DNA from: Epiperipatus broadwayi
Taxonomy: Eukaryota > Onychophora > Udeonychophora > Euonychophora > Peripatidae
Reading direction: 5' to 3'
Assembly (NCBI GenBank): GCA_028023455.1
Contig: JAQFVV010000506.1
Coordinates: forward strand, 85,001-149,000
DNA length: 64,000 nucleotides
A model generated the notes under the pieces. It saw nothing but the letters and a program-made list of their open reading frames with translations, did no database searches and was not told the origin of the DNA. A program made the translations under genes and the position numbers. Of this stretch, positions 9,456-29,052 are shown in pieces. Numbering within the stretch: position 1 is the stretch's first letter; each line of letters starts with the position of its first letter.

Positions 9456-12097
9456 TGTACCGGTCAGAATTGTATGTTCATTTAACAAGGTTTAGAATCT
9501 AAGCAAAAGTACCCTAAATCCACTCATGCCCAAGATACACAGGTCAGGAGCAATCATGAATTCTGCCCTATTTGCTCTTCTCTAAAATTAAAACATTATA
9601 AACAACACTTGTGATAACATGAAATTTTATTCATTCCAGTCCTGGAGACACAGCAGAGAAACATGAGATCTACAGGGTAATTAATGTAAATAAATAATAT
9701 TAAATCTTGGCTCAATCAAATATCTTATGTAAAGGGACAAATCTATAAATTTAAATGAATTGCACACAGCTAGCATTGCAAAAGAAACATGAATTATAAA
9801 ATAGTATCCATTCAGAATGAGCAAGAACAGAATAACCCAGAGATAAATGTTCATTTAAAATAATCAGTTATAACTTCTCAATATTACTAACACTATTATA
9901 AATATTAAATGGAATTCAATGATTGAGACTCAGTAAGACACACATGCATGAGTAATTCAACATAGTTTAATGAACATAAATAATTTAAATTTACATCAGA
10001 AACATAGTAGAGATTTAATGGGATTAATATTTTTCATATAGGCAACTGATATAATATGCTAATGAACTATAAATAATAACAAATTAATGTTATCAATGTT
10101 ATGATCATTACTTTAAGTAATGATAAGGATGTTTATAAATTCATCTCCAATGAGAGGTTTACTCTTAATAAGACAGTTATATAATTTATCATTCATGAAT
10201 ATATCTGGGCCAGTACAAATGAGGAATGGATTAGCCTAAAAGCCTTACTGTGACAATCCTAAAATATTCGACTAATTATCAAATGAGTGGTTTACAACTA
10301 TCACTGCACCATGTCTTATAGATAAAATGAGAACTACATATAAAAGAAATCACAGTGCTAACTATAATGACAGCGTTTAAATGGAGAAGATGTCCATCTT
10401 GGGACTGAAAGGCTTTATCACATATATGATTGTTCATGTATTTATCACAAGGCAATATTCGAAAATATGAGTGGTAAGGATTCCCTAGTACACCCTCTGA
10501 TATTTCACATGCTGAGCCGTAATACTCTAATGTTTATCCTGAGATCGGTTCTACCAAACTTCATTCCTAGATGAGTTACAAGAAGAAAATCCGGAGTTCG
10601 AATGAATAAATATGATAAAGCAAAATATAAATTCTTTAAAATGCTATCATAAGTAAGCAACGTGAATATGGCTTAAGTCGTAAATGACTAATGAAATAAT
10701 TTAAGCTTAAATAAAGCAATAATATCATGTGTAACACCATGATAAAATAATAACCCACTCAGCATGAAAGCAATAAATAATTATTTAAAATAGGTTAATA
10801 ATTAAAATCATTTTAGAAAACATAGAATACATCCAAATAAATAGTGTCAACAACAAAAAGTTTATCTTATCCCATAATATGACATTTTAAACAATCTTCC
10901 ATTAAGCATACATTTCAAAATATTTAACTGAGCGAACAGTGTTCAATAAGAAATTTTATGTTTAACTATTTAAATATTCCAAAAATATTGGAATGATGAA
11001 TGAAATAATATAAGTTCACTAGATTGAAACATTAGCATACTATAAAACTAATTTAATGAGATATACAGTTTAAATAAGTTTTGCCACATGAAAATAATAT
11101 AATTAGAGCATGAAACTTAAAAAATTAATGATAGATTTAAAGTACATAATTCTGTGCTAGCGTCTGATGGAATGAGATTTTAAAACTTAAGAGAGAAAAT
11201 CACAAATTTAATGATAATTAAGTTTATAGTCAGTTATCAAATAAATAAAGATTAAATTATGATTACAATTAAGATTTAGGAAAGAAGTGAAGTGAGGAGA
11301 ATTAAGAGTTCAATCTTTGGCAAAATGGATTACCTTTAGAAGTTATGGGGGCCACTTATAATAACATATATGAAGTTTAGTAAGGCACATTATTAATAAA
11401 ATAATGGTAGGCATCTTCCAATATTCTTTTATAGTTAAACATAACAGTTCTCAAGCAGCGATGGCATGGCAGGGAGGCAGGACAAAGGCGATCTAAGATC
11501 AGGGAAAGCAAATCTTTTCACTACTCACAAGTCATTCTATTCATTCCCTAATTGAATACAAAAAAGAAGAGTGATTTGAACTCCTTTTGTGCATTCCTAG
11601 AACTTCTGCTATTCCTATACTTGAAATTTGGCAATATTGGAATATGTAAACAAATACGTTCAGAAAGCATTATTTAAACGTATTTTTAAAATTGCAAATT
11701 ACTTTAAGAATATGATTTTTGGTTTGACTTGAAATAGTAAAATGAGAATGACATTTTTAAATTGTAATAATACTTTATAAAATATTCTGGCTTTGCTTTA
11801 GCTTTACATTAATTATATTTATTTTTATATCTGTAATACATATACACACATACACAATTATCTAAGTAAAGGAAATTTACCAGCTTGGAAATAAAATATA
11901 CTTAAGCTAAAATAATAATTCAACTGGTTACACATAACCATTTTAAATAAACAGGGTGGAAGTGATATGTGTATATGTGTGTGCTTAACATTCCTGGATG
12001 ACCAAATAAACATATAAACTGGTTCAAACCCTACTTTAAAGGTATGTAATATCATCAGGCAGTGAAGTTAAATATGTACCACACATTTACCACTTCA
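9456..12097 (-). repeat. 5' LTR of the 10.5-kb element
   Basis: Direct partner of 1549-4306, ends TG...CA. On the minus strand its last 250 bp or so resemble the ends of the miniature LTRs at 54.8 and 61.6 kb: a TGAATAAAA-type poly(A) signal context, GTACTTTTGCTT..GATT, and GAC(T/C)GG(T/C)ACA at the tip. The two families are therefore related. Confidence 0.8.
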
Positions 12098-13982
12098 ATA
12101 TGCGTGAGAATACATATTTATTTCTCACTAATGATTTAATTATGGACAAAACTCAGTTTTGAATACATATAGCATAAATAATTACATAATTGAAAACAAT
12201 AAGTTTTGTCATAGATTTAAGTAAAAGAAATGTAGATTTAAAATACGATAAGATTTCACATATGTGAAATCTAAAATTTGGTTTTGTTTTAAAATGAAAT
12301 TTATGCAACATTAGCTGAAATTTAATTGATTCAGTTTCGATAATTATGAATTGTTTATAAAATTAATGATGGCAAACATTATCATTAATTTAAAATATAC
12401 AAAATAACTTAGAAATTTTAATAGTTATTTTAAAATAGATCATTTTGCATTATACGTGACTAAAGTTATATTAAAACATTTAAAATATAGATTTTAGCAA
12501 GTTAAAACTAAATTACTTTTAATTACTCAAAATAAGATGAATACATAACTATATCAATCATAAATAAATTCAGCAAATCATATTAACAAATGAAATATGT
12601 TATTAATGCAAAATTAACTCAGATAAGAAATCATAATTTAGTTCTCAATTTAGAATCTATTAATAATAGACTAGAATCAAGGAAACATTTAACAAATCTG
12701 TCATTAAATCACTTATAAATCAGTTAATGAATTATAACAGTAAATCAGAAATCAGGCAAGATTTTAGAATTGAAACAAAATAAAAATTACATTTAAGAAA
12801 TACGTTTAGTTTACATTATTATTATTATGGCCATAGATTTAGATTAAGCTATCATTTTAGAATTAGTTGACTTTAGTTGAAAGCTTTAGAATTGAAGGAA
12901 TATTTACCATTTTCTTTTTTTTCTATGCTGGCAAGATATTTCTTCATCGTGGGACTTCTTTAGGTGGTGGCGGCTGTTACTTCATCTCTTCCCACATCAG
13001 GTAGCTTTTCATTGAGGTTGAGAATGTAAAAATTTTAACCCCCTACCTTGATATCATCATCATCAATTCTTTTTCAAGTACTTTGTTAAAATATAATCAT
13101 AGAGTGTGTTTCAAAGATGGCTGCAGCAGCTTATATATCACCACACCCCCTCTGTTTTTAAAATTTAGTAGGATCCTGCTGTGATTATTTTTCACTTAGG
13201 TCAATTTAACCTCAGTGACTCACAGTAATTTATTCAATTTTTTTAAATTTAAATCTAATTTTAACCTTAAATTGAAATTGAGTCAATTTTCAACGAGAAG
13301 GATTAATTTTTCTGGCATCATCCTTTCTAGAAAAACTAATCTAAAATTTTAAAAACATTTTGTTATATATGTAACTCAACCATTTAATTTAGCGATATAT
13401 TCAGAATATAATAATTTTAAATATTATTAATTTAATAAATATTTTAAAATAAAGAAATTTTAATGTTTTAAATTCTGTTAACATTATTCTTCTAGCATTT
13501 ATGTAGTCTTAAGTTACACATACAACTCATTTTTCACTTATTTATTATTAAAAATATATATGTGCACATTTATAGAGGTTTACGTATATAAATGCAATTT
13601 TCTCTCTATATGTAGATATACGCACATATACATGGTTAACGTATTTAGGTTTAAATTTAGCCAGGTTTTTATGATAATACTAGCATGATATATGAGGATT
13701 TGGTGGTAGTTATATAGATAGAAATACTACTATAGAATATAGTAGGTGAAACAGTTGGATTGTCAAAGCTGACTGTTTCAATATATTCTTATGATTTAGA
13801 AATGAAGCTCTGAGGAAATTACTTGTTATTATACTGAAAAGTCAGCTATTTAGCTATTATGTTTTTATTAGATGGAAACTATGAACTCATCATTTAATCA
13901 TAACAATATTAGACTTAATATATATATATTTATGTTGAGACAGTTGTCTCTCAAGGCATACAACCACATAGTAGTGTGCATG

Positions 13983-14018
<36 letters not shown>

Positions 14019-17000
14019 GCCCTTTTGTATGGGTCACCATCTAATTTTTGTGCTAATCTATAAAAAATTTTAAATTTAAGATATATTTGAATATGTGATG
14101 TTAATTTTGCTTATGGTAATATTTCAAAAAGTTTAATTAAAGCAATCTATGAATATTTGATATGTGAAATTGTGCTGATATAGAGAGAGACATTTTAAAT
14201 GATGATGAGTATAATATATAGTTGGGAAAAATGGCCATAATCAATACTGCATTAATAGATTTAATAAATAAATATTTAAAGCTAAAGTATTTAAAAAGAC
14301 AAGTTGAAATTAAATGCATATGTTTATTGTTGATAAAATAATATTATAAAAGAATATAAATATTTTAATTATTGTAAGTACTTAAATAGAAGACTAATAT
14401 TTGATTTTAATAATATTGGATAATGATTTTAAAATCTGTTATAATATCTTATTTATTTAAAATATTTATTTTAAAAAATGCAATTGTTAGTTTATTTTTA
14501 GACGTTGACAAGCGTTTCTTGTGTTATAAAAAAACAGATGTTAGTTAGATATACACAAGCATGCTTGGAAGTTATCTAATAAAGTTGCAAAACTATTTTA
14601 AAATCATGTTATAAAATTTATAAATAATACGTGAGTTATCACGAGATAAAATAAAGATAAATCAATGTAGAATATTAAATCTGATTCTAAAAAAATATTG
14701 CTTTAGAAATATAACGTATAAAAAGACTTAGTGTATTTTAAATAATCTTATAAAAGTTAAAATTATAATTAAGTCAGTAAGAATATTTTTAAAAGAATGT
14801 TTAATAAATTTAAATGAACGATAAAGATTATTTAGAAATTTAGTAATGTAATAAATATTAAATATTAAATAAGTCATTATTTATTTTTAATTTTGTGTTG
14901 TTGGTAAATATGTAAATAAGCCAGCAAAGTTGATTGTTTAATCTACCAATCAAATGGGAAGTTTCTTCCGGTATAAAAGCTCAATTCAATTGTTAGGAGA
15001 GGACTCTGTGATTGATTTTTCAAGTTAATTGTGTTATTAAAAATAGCAAAGTAAATTTGATAGACGCTCTTAAAATCAATTTTAAAATTACAAGAGTGTC
15101 ATTATAAATAATTTATAAAAGTTTTAAATGATAGACATGCAGTGTTAATTTAATTTTTTCCTATCAATCGTCTCTATAAGCTCAGTTTACAAGCAAATAG
15201 TCATGGGAACATCATATATAGTGAAAATATATCGGAAACTTTATACTAGAAATATGACAAACGCTGGATTAGTTCAGAAAATTACGAGATGGAGAAAAGT
15301 AGTATTTTGGACAGTATATAATTTTAAAAGCTAATTACTAGTGATTATTAGAAAATAGATATTTAGAGAATAAAATACTTCTTTATGAAGAAAGTATTTT
15401 TGCAAGCTATAAATTTAAAAATATATCTTAAGTAGAGATATTAAAAATGAAGTAGTTTTATAAATACTTGCCTTGTTAAGTCTTTATGTTTAAAAGACTG
15501 AATATTGACAATTTTAAAAGGCAAATAAATTGAAAATATAAATTAGATAAAAGTCTTAATATAATAAAATTATTATATTGAAATAATTTAAACGATGGTC
15601 GTTTATAGATAAAGAAGCTTATTCTTACCTGGATATTTTGGTTATGGAATGTGCAAGTAATATGTGGACGTCCAAGTTAATTTAAAAATAATTAAATATA
15701 AATTTTTATAAACTATAGACTAAATTAAAATAATAACTTTTGAATAATATTTTTAAAAGAACTAAACCAGGATCCTATAAACTATTTTAATTTTATTTTA
15801 TTTTCTTGTGGGAACTTATTTTTAAAAAAGAATGTTTTTCATTTTTTTTCATAAACTTTTAAAAAACACGTGATGGACTGGAAACAGGAAATGGTGTGCC
15901 AGTAAATATGTGCCTAGGATTAAAAAACTTTATGGGGAAAAGGAAACATCGCTGGATTTATGTAATATGAATTTTGTTTTATTTATCTAATATAAAAGTT
16001 AAATATTATTAATCTATTAAAAATAAGATAGGTACATTTCTTAAAATAATAACTAAAGTAATATAATAATTAATTGCATAAGTTTATCTTATAATTAATA
16101 TAAAACGTAATATGTTAAAGAATGATTGTGAGTGTAAGTGTGATTTATTCTATGAAGCTGTAATTCCGAAGAATATTGGAAGATGGACTGTACATTAAAT
16201 CTTATTTATGGTAAAAATTGTATAATTATAATAATTTTAATGTATTTAATATGTTTTCTTTAGATCAACCAAATATTATGTTGTTTGAATGAATGTATGA
16301 TTATTTTAAAAATACACACACATTATATTGGCAGTGATAGTTTTATTTGGATATGCATAATTTGAATTTATGATATAAATATGATACAACATTACATAAG
16401 AAGCTTAGAAATAATTATATGATTCTTTCGTAAATAAATTTTGATATTTTGTTTTATGTTATAGTATTAGAATTATATTTATTAGTCATAAGTAATTATT
16501 GTATTGCAAGTTAAGAAGAGATTTTCAAAGTCTATATTTTATTTTTATTTTATTGGATAGATTAGGTTGGGTTTATGTAGAGGTTTATATTTGAGTTGAA
16601 GATTTACTGAATATAGATGATGAGTATAAATAGTTTTGGATAATTAGTATTTATTTAAAGTTGATGATTGTTTTTCCGGAATGTTTAAATAAGTTTTAGA
16701 GGATATTTTGTAGAAAGAAAGTTATTAAAAAGGAGTAGAATGACACATAAAGTAGAGTAATAATTTTACATAGAAAAGAATCATAGAATTTATCTAATGT
16801 AATACTTTATGAATTTGAAATAAATGAATTATTTTAATATTATTATTTAACAGTACATATATGTAATGCATATTTGATAAAACATGTAGCATGAATTGTA
16901 TTAACTGAAATATAAAATTATAATCAGTTATTTGTTATTACATTATAAAGATACATTAGTTTCTATATTATGCTATTAGAGTAATACTAATAGTAGAGTG

Positions 17001-18252
17001 AACACATACTAGTACATGATGAAATAAATAACAGTAATACTTAAGTGATGTAGCAATTTAATTAGTAAAGTTTAATTGTTTACATATGCTACATAAATAT
17101 TATTTACATAAATTTTTCTGTGTAATAATTGAAGTTCACTGATATTTATTTAAAGTCTAAGTTTTGAAAACATACTTCAATGTTATTAATACAGCATTTT
17201 AAAGAATGTATAATTACTTATTAGGAGTATGAATTAATAACAGTGTAAACATATTGTATTATTATTTTCTTATTTTATTTTCTTTGTTTTCATAATTTTG
17301 AACTATAAATATTGTAAATAAATTCTTAGTTGAAGTTAATGTAAATAAATTTGTTTAATTTGTTTTAAAAGTGTGTCGAGTTCATTATTTTACACCACAG
17401 CATTTGACAGTAGATAATTTGAAGAAACATAATATTTGCACAATGTGAATTTATTTATATTATTTTAGAAATAAATACAATATATTCCTAATTATCATTT
17501 TATGAGAATTGATTGACATTATTATATCATATTACAATGGTCATAGAGTAATTATAATACATTATATAAGAGTACAATATTATTTATTGCCACAGATTAT
17601 TAAGTTGTAAGATTTTGATCTATTCTAAAATTAAGATACTATATGAAAATAAAAGATATACATATGATTATTTATTTATTGAATACTTAATAATATAACA
17701 GAAATAAATAAGATTAAGTTATACCCTAGGATTAGTATTGAGTATTATTATTATTAGAATAAGTTAGGTGTATTTAGGTTTGATATAAAATCCTTTATCA
17801 TACTTATTTACATGAGTTATCATTACTTTAAGATAATTAGAAGAACCTGAGATTATTTAATTATATTTTAATAAAAGTTGAGATTTATTTTTATTATTAA
17901 AGATAGTTTATTTTATTTAAAAGCCATAAGAATGCTGTAGATGTAGTAGTAAGTTAATAAGGAGGTAATAGTATTCTTATGCCATTGAGACAATGTCTTG
18001 GTAGATATTAACTCAATGTAAATCTACTTATTGCTTTGTAACTTTACTTCACAGTCTCATGATTTTGATAAATACTTATTTAATTAGTACATATTATAGA
18101 ACTCTATTGATTTTGATAATTGATAATAAATTTAATTAGAATATGATATTATAAAAGTAAATTAAAGATAGATATGCAAATTTTAATTAAGCATTATAAT
18201 TTAATTGAGCTAGTCGTATTTCAAATAATATTATACATCGAGAAGTAAGGGT

Positions 18253-18255
<3 letters not shown>
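12098..18255. other. AT-rich DNA, no gene recognised
   Basis: Stop-dense in all frames. Notable only are a slightly GC-richer patch at 12,950-13,190, an (AT)n run at 13,983-14,014 and a promoter-like TATA/CCAAT pair at 14,946-14,979. No transposon coding sequence is seen. Confidence 0.6.
14946..14979 (+). promoter_or_regulatory. CCAAT plus TATA-box-like pair
   Basis: CCAAT at 14946-14950 and TATAAAAG at 14972-14979, followed by a GC-richer segment with GAGAGGACTC. The arrangement is that of a pol II promoter or the U3/R border of an LTR. No gene is visible downstream, so it may be a relic. Confidence 0.35.

Positions 18256-18339
<84 letters not shown>
18256..18339. repeat. (AT)n microsatellite
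   Basis: About 42 uninterrupted AT units. Confidence 0.97.
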
Positions 18340-18341
<2 letters not shown>

Positions 18342-18384
18342 AGTCAGATGTCACATGACCTTGTTTAATAAGTTTGTTTTGTGA

Positions 18385-21150
<2,766 letters not shown>

Positions 21151-21151
21151 T

Positions 21152-21258
<107 letters not shown>

Positions 21259-22317
21259 AAGTTTAACTGGTGAGTAGTGTCACATATATTGAAAACAATA
21301 GTATATTAAATAATTTTTTGCAATAACTTTCAAAATTTTTAATTAAAAATTTTAAGAGTAAATGATCTTTGTCAACTAAAAATAAAACAGTAAATAATTT
21401 TAGTTTAAATTAAAAGTATAAAGAAACAAAGGATTGATCTTTTTAGAATAGAAAATAAAAACCTTTCTGGAATATTTTTTAAAGAGATGTTTATAATTAA
21501 TCAAGTGTAACCTGTCAAAGATATATTTAAAAAAAATGAAAATGAAAACTTTTGTGAATGATTGTCAAAGAATCAATACTTTTTAAAAAAAAAAAAAAAT
21601 AAAAACTTTTTTCACCATTAGATAAAGAATGAATTAATAAATTTAATTCATGTCATCTATTTTTATATATGTGCACATATATGTGCTTTTATGTATTATT
21701 AAAATGCTATAGCTTATTTTTATATTATTATATGACAATTCTCATATGTTTTGGCATATGTGTGTTTGAATAGATGCATGTGATGCAGACCCCTATATGT
21801 TAAAATTAACCATATTTTATTATTATATGACAATGCAAATACATTCATAAATTATTATACCACATGTCTGTGTGCTTATATATAAGTTTGTTTCATGTAA
21901 ATCTATTGAAATAATTGTAAATCTCAATGTGATAGCTAGTTGTGTATTAATCAAAATCAGAAGGCTTAATTGATATGTATGGCATACTCAGCAGACCTTA
22001 ATTCCATTTAAATTGTTATTGATAAATTTATATTTTATTGTTAAAATTATTCTGGTAAATTTAATTAATTCAAATAGATTTCAAATATTATAAATGTTGT
22101 ATTATATTTCTTGTTCACAATAATACTTATAGAGCTTTTATTCCTAAGTTAGATTCATGCATAATAGTCTGCTATATAAAAGGCATTATGAATATCCAAT
22201 TGGTAATGATCCTGGATGAGGCAAAGAAGATATCTTTTAAAGTCCATGCACTACCTTTTATTCAGTTTAGTATTTATTATAAATTAAGTTTATAGTTGGC
22301 CAGTACATTAAAGGTAT

Positions 22318-22559
22318 AAACAGGAAAAACTCTCCATAAAGTAGTACCACTCAGTGCAAGCCAAGTAATCAATGGAAGCCAGAAATCATGTGCATAAAAT
22401 CCCTATGTAGTTTATACTCATCCAATATTCCCAAAGTAGTTTTTAGCTTGTGGATTTCATCAGTGAGAAGCCTTGGATCTGAGAGCACTGCACTTAGATC
22501 TTAGGATTAATCTGGCTTGCACTGAGTGGCACTACTGTATGAAGAATTTTTCCTGTTTT
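22318..22559. repeat. Foldback repeat with about 46-bp arms
   Basis: The left arm 22,318-22,363 (AAACAGGAAAAACTCTCCAT... to CTCAGTGCAAGCCA) is the imperfect reverse complement of the right arm 22,513-22,559 (TGGCTTGCACTGAGTGGCAC... to TTTTTCCTGTTT), with about 150 bp between. No coding sequence inside. It fits a small foldback or miniature inverted-repeat element. No target duplication is obvious. Confidence 0.75.
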
Positions 22560-23388
22560 AACCATTTGAGCAAGCAAAAGAAATGGTGATCATATGATGT
22601 TTAGTGATTATATTAAAGGTACTAAGTGGCCAGAGCATTTATGATAATCTTCATGTTTTAATATCCCAGCATTATTGTTTTTGTTATATATTCTGATGGA
22701 TTAGCACATTATCAATAAAATATTATTTATTCATAGCCTGAAAAAAAGAGTGGTTTACTCCATTAATTACATATACACTAGTATATGAATACAAAATCTT
22801 ATGACATAGCCCATCAATAACATCAGTTCAAATTTTAGCCAGATACTTTTTTTTCATTTTTCAATCAATACATAACCAAGTTAGATAACCATTCCATACC
22901 CTGTGATAAATGTGAATTTAGATAATTTTTATAAAGGGATAAATTAAAAACAGAAAAATGGTCAAGCTCTTAATATTTTCCATTATCAAGGTTAATAAGT
23001 AATAACCTCCCTTTCACTGTTTTTTATAAAAGTTTGCTGGAGAGAGTTTATTTCCTGTGGTTGGCTATTTAAAGACTGTTTATTGTACTGCATATATGTG
23101 TTAAGTAAAAGCATTATAAAATCTTTTTTCTAGAAGATTATTTATTATTGCATAATAAATCTCAAGATATTAGAACTCAATAAAATTACAATTTTATATA
23201 AATAGAATCAATATGGAGATGTTTGGATAAATGTATAGTTTGTGTATTTTAAAATTAACATTTTATTTCTAGTTTATCATAAGTTATTGGGTCATAGAAA
23301 ACGTCTTTTATTCCCAAAGAATTGTTAACTTTGATTAATTAAAAAGCGTGGAAAGTTATTTATGATTTTCTGGTTTTTTTTTTCCCCA

Positions 23389-23599
<211 letters not shown>

Positions 23600-23834
23600 T
23601 CTGCGGTTCTGCTGTGTAGCAAGTACAACATACCAACGAACCTCTAAATAAAAAACTTTTAAAAAGTCGGAAAACTTAAAGGTAATTCGTTTTTTTTACA
23701 CTTTTAACCGAACATATTTTAAACATAAGTTTAGAAAAAAAAAATTGTATTTAAAAAGAAAATATTGAGAATAAAAAAAAAAAAACAACAACGTAAATAC
23801 ACAGATTGAAAATCGTCAAATATATATATCAAAC

Positions 23835-25293
<1,459 letters not shown>

Positions 25294-25399
25294 GATAATC
25301 AATCAAATAACTCAATAGATGAAGAAAGAGAACAAAATTATGAAGACACTATAGAACAAATTTTTTTCAATTCAAAACCTGAAAATAAATGTAACCACC

Positions 25400-28300
25400 A
25401 AACACCAATTTAATGAAGTTAAAATTGGCAGATTGAATGTTAGGGGTTTAAACTCGACCCAAAAAATTACAAAACTTAAACAATGGTTTTCACTTACACA
25501 ACTGCATATACTCGGATTAATGGAGACAAAAATCTATGCTGGCTCACAAATTGATCCAGCAAAATATTTAACCAAAGAAGGCTTCTGTGCCTGTTCGAGA
25601 GACTCTTCAACACCTTCTGCAGGCACAGGCATGCTTATTTCAACAAACTGCCCTTTCACAGCTTTTAAAATTATATTCATAGATGCTAACTTACTAATTA
25701 CAACTTTTCAACATAAAACTATAAACCTCAATATAATTTTGGTTTACCTGCCTATTCAAGATAGCCGAATTAACAGTATAATAATGAACATAAACTCCAT
25801 ACTTGCAAGTACAGCAAACCCAACAATATTGATTGGTGATTGCAACATGTCGTATCAGAAATTCATAGAAAAATGGCTTCACTGAATATCCATACCACTG
25901 ATGAGTGGTGAAGGCTTCCTACCAATGAATACAATATCTTTTCACAATGGTCGTCATTCATCACTCATCGATCTATGCTTCTACTCCCCAATGCTGCACC
26001 ACCAGATAGCAATAAAATTAACACCAACAGCTTTATCAGACCATTCAGCACAAATAGTATCACTAAACCTCACACAAATGCAGACATCACTTTTCCCACT
26101 AACAAGAACAATCAGAGTACTACTTCCAACAACCACATCAGAATTTGTTTTCTCAGAAACATACATAATGCTAAACAAAATAAAAGATATGAATCTCAAC
26201 CCCATGCAACAATATCTGGCATACATAAACATTCTATCATTCAATATCTCACATGTGACAAAAAATCAACCACCACCATCCAAATTGTTGACACTTGCAA
26301 ATGAAATTCATAAACAAATAACCATGATTATGCCATCACATCAAACACAGCAGTACATCGTCTAACAAGGACATACAACAAAACATGTGAAACACTAAAA
26401 GGATATTTGAGAATCAAAAAAAGCAAAATATGCATAAACCCAACCACATACATGGACCAGAGATTACATTAAATGGGTACTGGGAAACCCACCAATCATC
26501 AAAGTTCCAATGGCAATAGAAACAAAAGATGGCACATATACAGGACACAATATGATCCTTCCTATTTTTGAGCATTTTAAAACCAAACTCCAATCTAAAA
26601 CACCACTTAAATTACACTCCAAGCTATTTCGACAAGCAGAAACACAAAAACCTTTCATAACAATTACTTCCTGACAAAACTAAATACAATACCAAATGCA
26701 TGCCATCCAGGAAATCCTGGAATACCATTATTCATACTAAAACACCTAAGTAAATACACAACACAATATCTGTGCAACCTAGCAAACCACCTATCTCAAG
26801 AAATTCAGGATGTGGAGGGAGTTCATCCCATTGCAATAGTGCCATTCAACAAAAAAGCTAAAATTACCCCATCCCTCACAGAACTCAGACCAATTTTCAT
26901 GGAATCTTTGCCAATAAAAATTCTTGAAAAAATAATAAAAGAAACAATAGAACCACATATAATGCCACTTATATCAGAAGTTCAATTTGCCAAAAGGAAC
27001 TCCTCCACAATTCAAGCAGCAGCATTATTCAAAGCAATCCTGGATTCAACAAGACAGAAAAAATAGTCCAATAGCAGTTCAACTAGATATCGAGGGAGCT
27101 TTCAATGGAGTAGACATTTCCATATTGCTAGACATGCTTGGAAATACATCTATCCCCAAGACACATCTGTACATCATTGCAAATCTACTTCTCAACAGAG
27201 AAATACACATAACATTAAATGGAAAAAATTCTTCATCATTTGTTCCCACCCAATCCATATCCCAAGGCTCTCCTTTCAGTTCACTGTTATTTATTCTATA
27301 TATTAATCCTTTAATAGAAAAAATCCAAAAAACATTTACCAGCATTCAAATACCCAGCACTACACAATATATAGCTTGCTTGGCTTATATGGATGACATC
27401 ACTGTTTTTCTCAATTCAAAAAAAACAATTATCACAATTACAAAAAGTTCTTAAAGAATATACGCAACAATAGAAATTGAAGTTTAATCCAGAAAAGACT
27501 ACTGCTTGGTCTATGTTTACCGGAAAACCATGCATGTCCATTTACAAAGCAAAACCAACACATTTTTTTTAGGATTCCCATTTCATCTGGGAATAACTGG
27601 AATGAGGTGTTTAATCCAAAATAGATTAAAAGAAGAAGCACAACACATTATCACCTCCCTATCAAAAACATATCTCTCTATATATTCTAAGGTCCAGCTA
27701 ATAAATCAACTTATAATGACAAAAATAACATATTATTTACCAATAATAAAATTCTCAAAAGCTTTCAAAGTAAAGATTAAAACCATCTGTAACCAACTTC
27801 TATGGTCAAGAAAAGTTGTTGCAATATCAACAAAAAGACTATATCAACTCCTTATTAAAAATGGTCTAGGTTTGCACAATATTGACATTTTTTATACACA
27901 AAAATTAAGTAATCTAGTAATTTCCATTATGAATCAATTTCCAAAACTTAAATGCTTAATTCAAATTACTCCAACTGACAAACCACCCCCAACAGGTCTA
28001 TATATATCATCAATCATCCATCAATATAAAACAACTTTTAACAGAACAGAGCAATATACACACAGATATTCACATTGGAACATTCACGAACAAATTCAAC
28101 AGGAAAGATACCTAAACAACAATAACACAATACTCGGAATAAACAACAGAAAATTACTACATGAATACAAAAAGTGGTCACTAGAACCCAAATTTTTTGA
28201 TTTCATTCTAAAAGTAAATCTCATCGCAATGCCAACAACATACTTCTTACACCATAAGAGGATGTATGTTTCAATAGACCCTTTTTGTGGATTATGCCAC

Positions 28301-28640
28301 AAGGCTGAAGAGACCCTACAACACCTATTGTATCAATGTACTGCATTACACAATGTAAGAACAATGATGGGTGGGAATATACCACCAACAAAACATGACC
28401 ATTTGTCAAATAATTAAGGTTTTTCAAGGCAGATCAATACCCAGCATTAGGGCAGCAACCTTTGTACTATATGCTTTTTGGTGTACCAGGTGTACCTATC
28501 TAATGGGCAACAACCCCAGAAGGCATCCATCCACCTTCTACAACAAACTAAACCAAATACGGAATAGAGACAAGACAATAGCAAATCCCCATATTTATGC
28601 AGCTACATGGTCTCTTATCAAACAACAATTAATGCTATAA
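25400..28640 (+). pseudogene. LINE ORF2: endonuclease plus reverse transcriptase, broken
   Basis: The APE endonuclease is seen as LNVRGLN (25,430), LGLMETK, LVYLPIQD and GDCNM, then after one stop at about 25,883 as SLIDLCF and LSDH, the catalytic SDH motif. The reverse transcriptase follows with LRPI..., then after a frame change VQLDIEGAFNGVD (motif A), SQGSPFSSLLF (motif B) and LAYMDDITVF (motif C, YMDD). The C-terminal part has LLWSRK...NGLGLHN and a CCHC finger (CGLCHKAEETLQHLLYQC) near 28,290. Together these enzymes nick the target and copy the LINE RNA into it. At least three frame changes and one stop make it inactive. It follows ORF1 by about 110 bp. Confidence 0.85.
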
Positions 28641-28889
28641 GTGCCAAAAATTCAAGAACACTGAAAATTCAATAACAATAAATATGGAAATAAAAAAACG
28701 TTTTTTCCCTCTCTCTACAATAAATAATTTTTATGTAAAAATTAGATAACTTTTTATTGAAAACATGTAACTAAAGACTATAAAAATGCTTATATATAAA
28801 ACCAATGGAAAAGTCACTGTAAAAAATCAATGTAAAATCAATGTAAAAAACTCTGTATTTCTTTGATTAATAAACTTCTTTTTTTGAAA

Positions 28890-29052
<163 letters not shown>

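Larger units (their letters stand above)
1549..12097 (-). mobile_element. Non-autonomous LTR retrotransposon with about 2.7-kb LTRs
   Basis: Two direct repeats, 1549-4306 and 9456-12097, begin TGTACC(A/G)GTCAG and end ...CCACTTCA on the plus strand, so both have TG...CA ends. They enclose 5149 bp. Read on the minus strand, the right LTR is followed after 22 bp by TTGGCGCTCAACATGGGG, a primer-binding-like site, and the left LTR is preceded by a short purine run (GGAAAATG). ATAT flanks both sides (1545-1548 and 12098-12101), a weak 4-bp target duplication given the AT-rich context. The internal region carries a leader of about 1.9 kb and then about 2.95 kb of open but frame-shifted coding sequence. 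No protease, reverse transcriptase, RNase H or integrase motif is visible. The LTR pairing is directly seen; the retrotransposon reading and the orientation are inferred. Confidence 0.75.
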
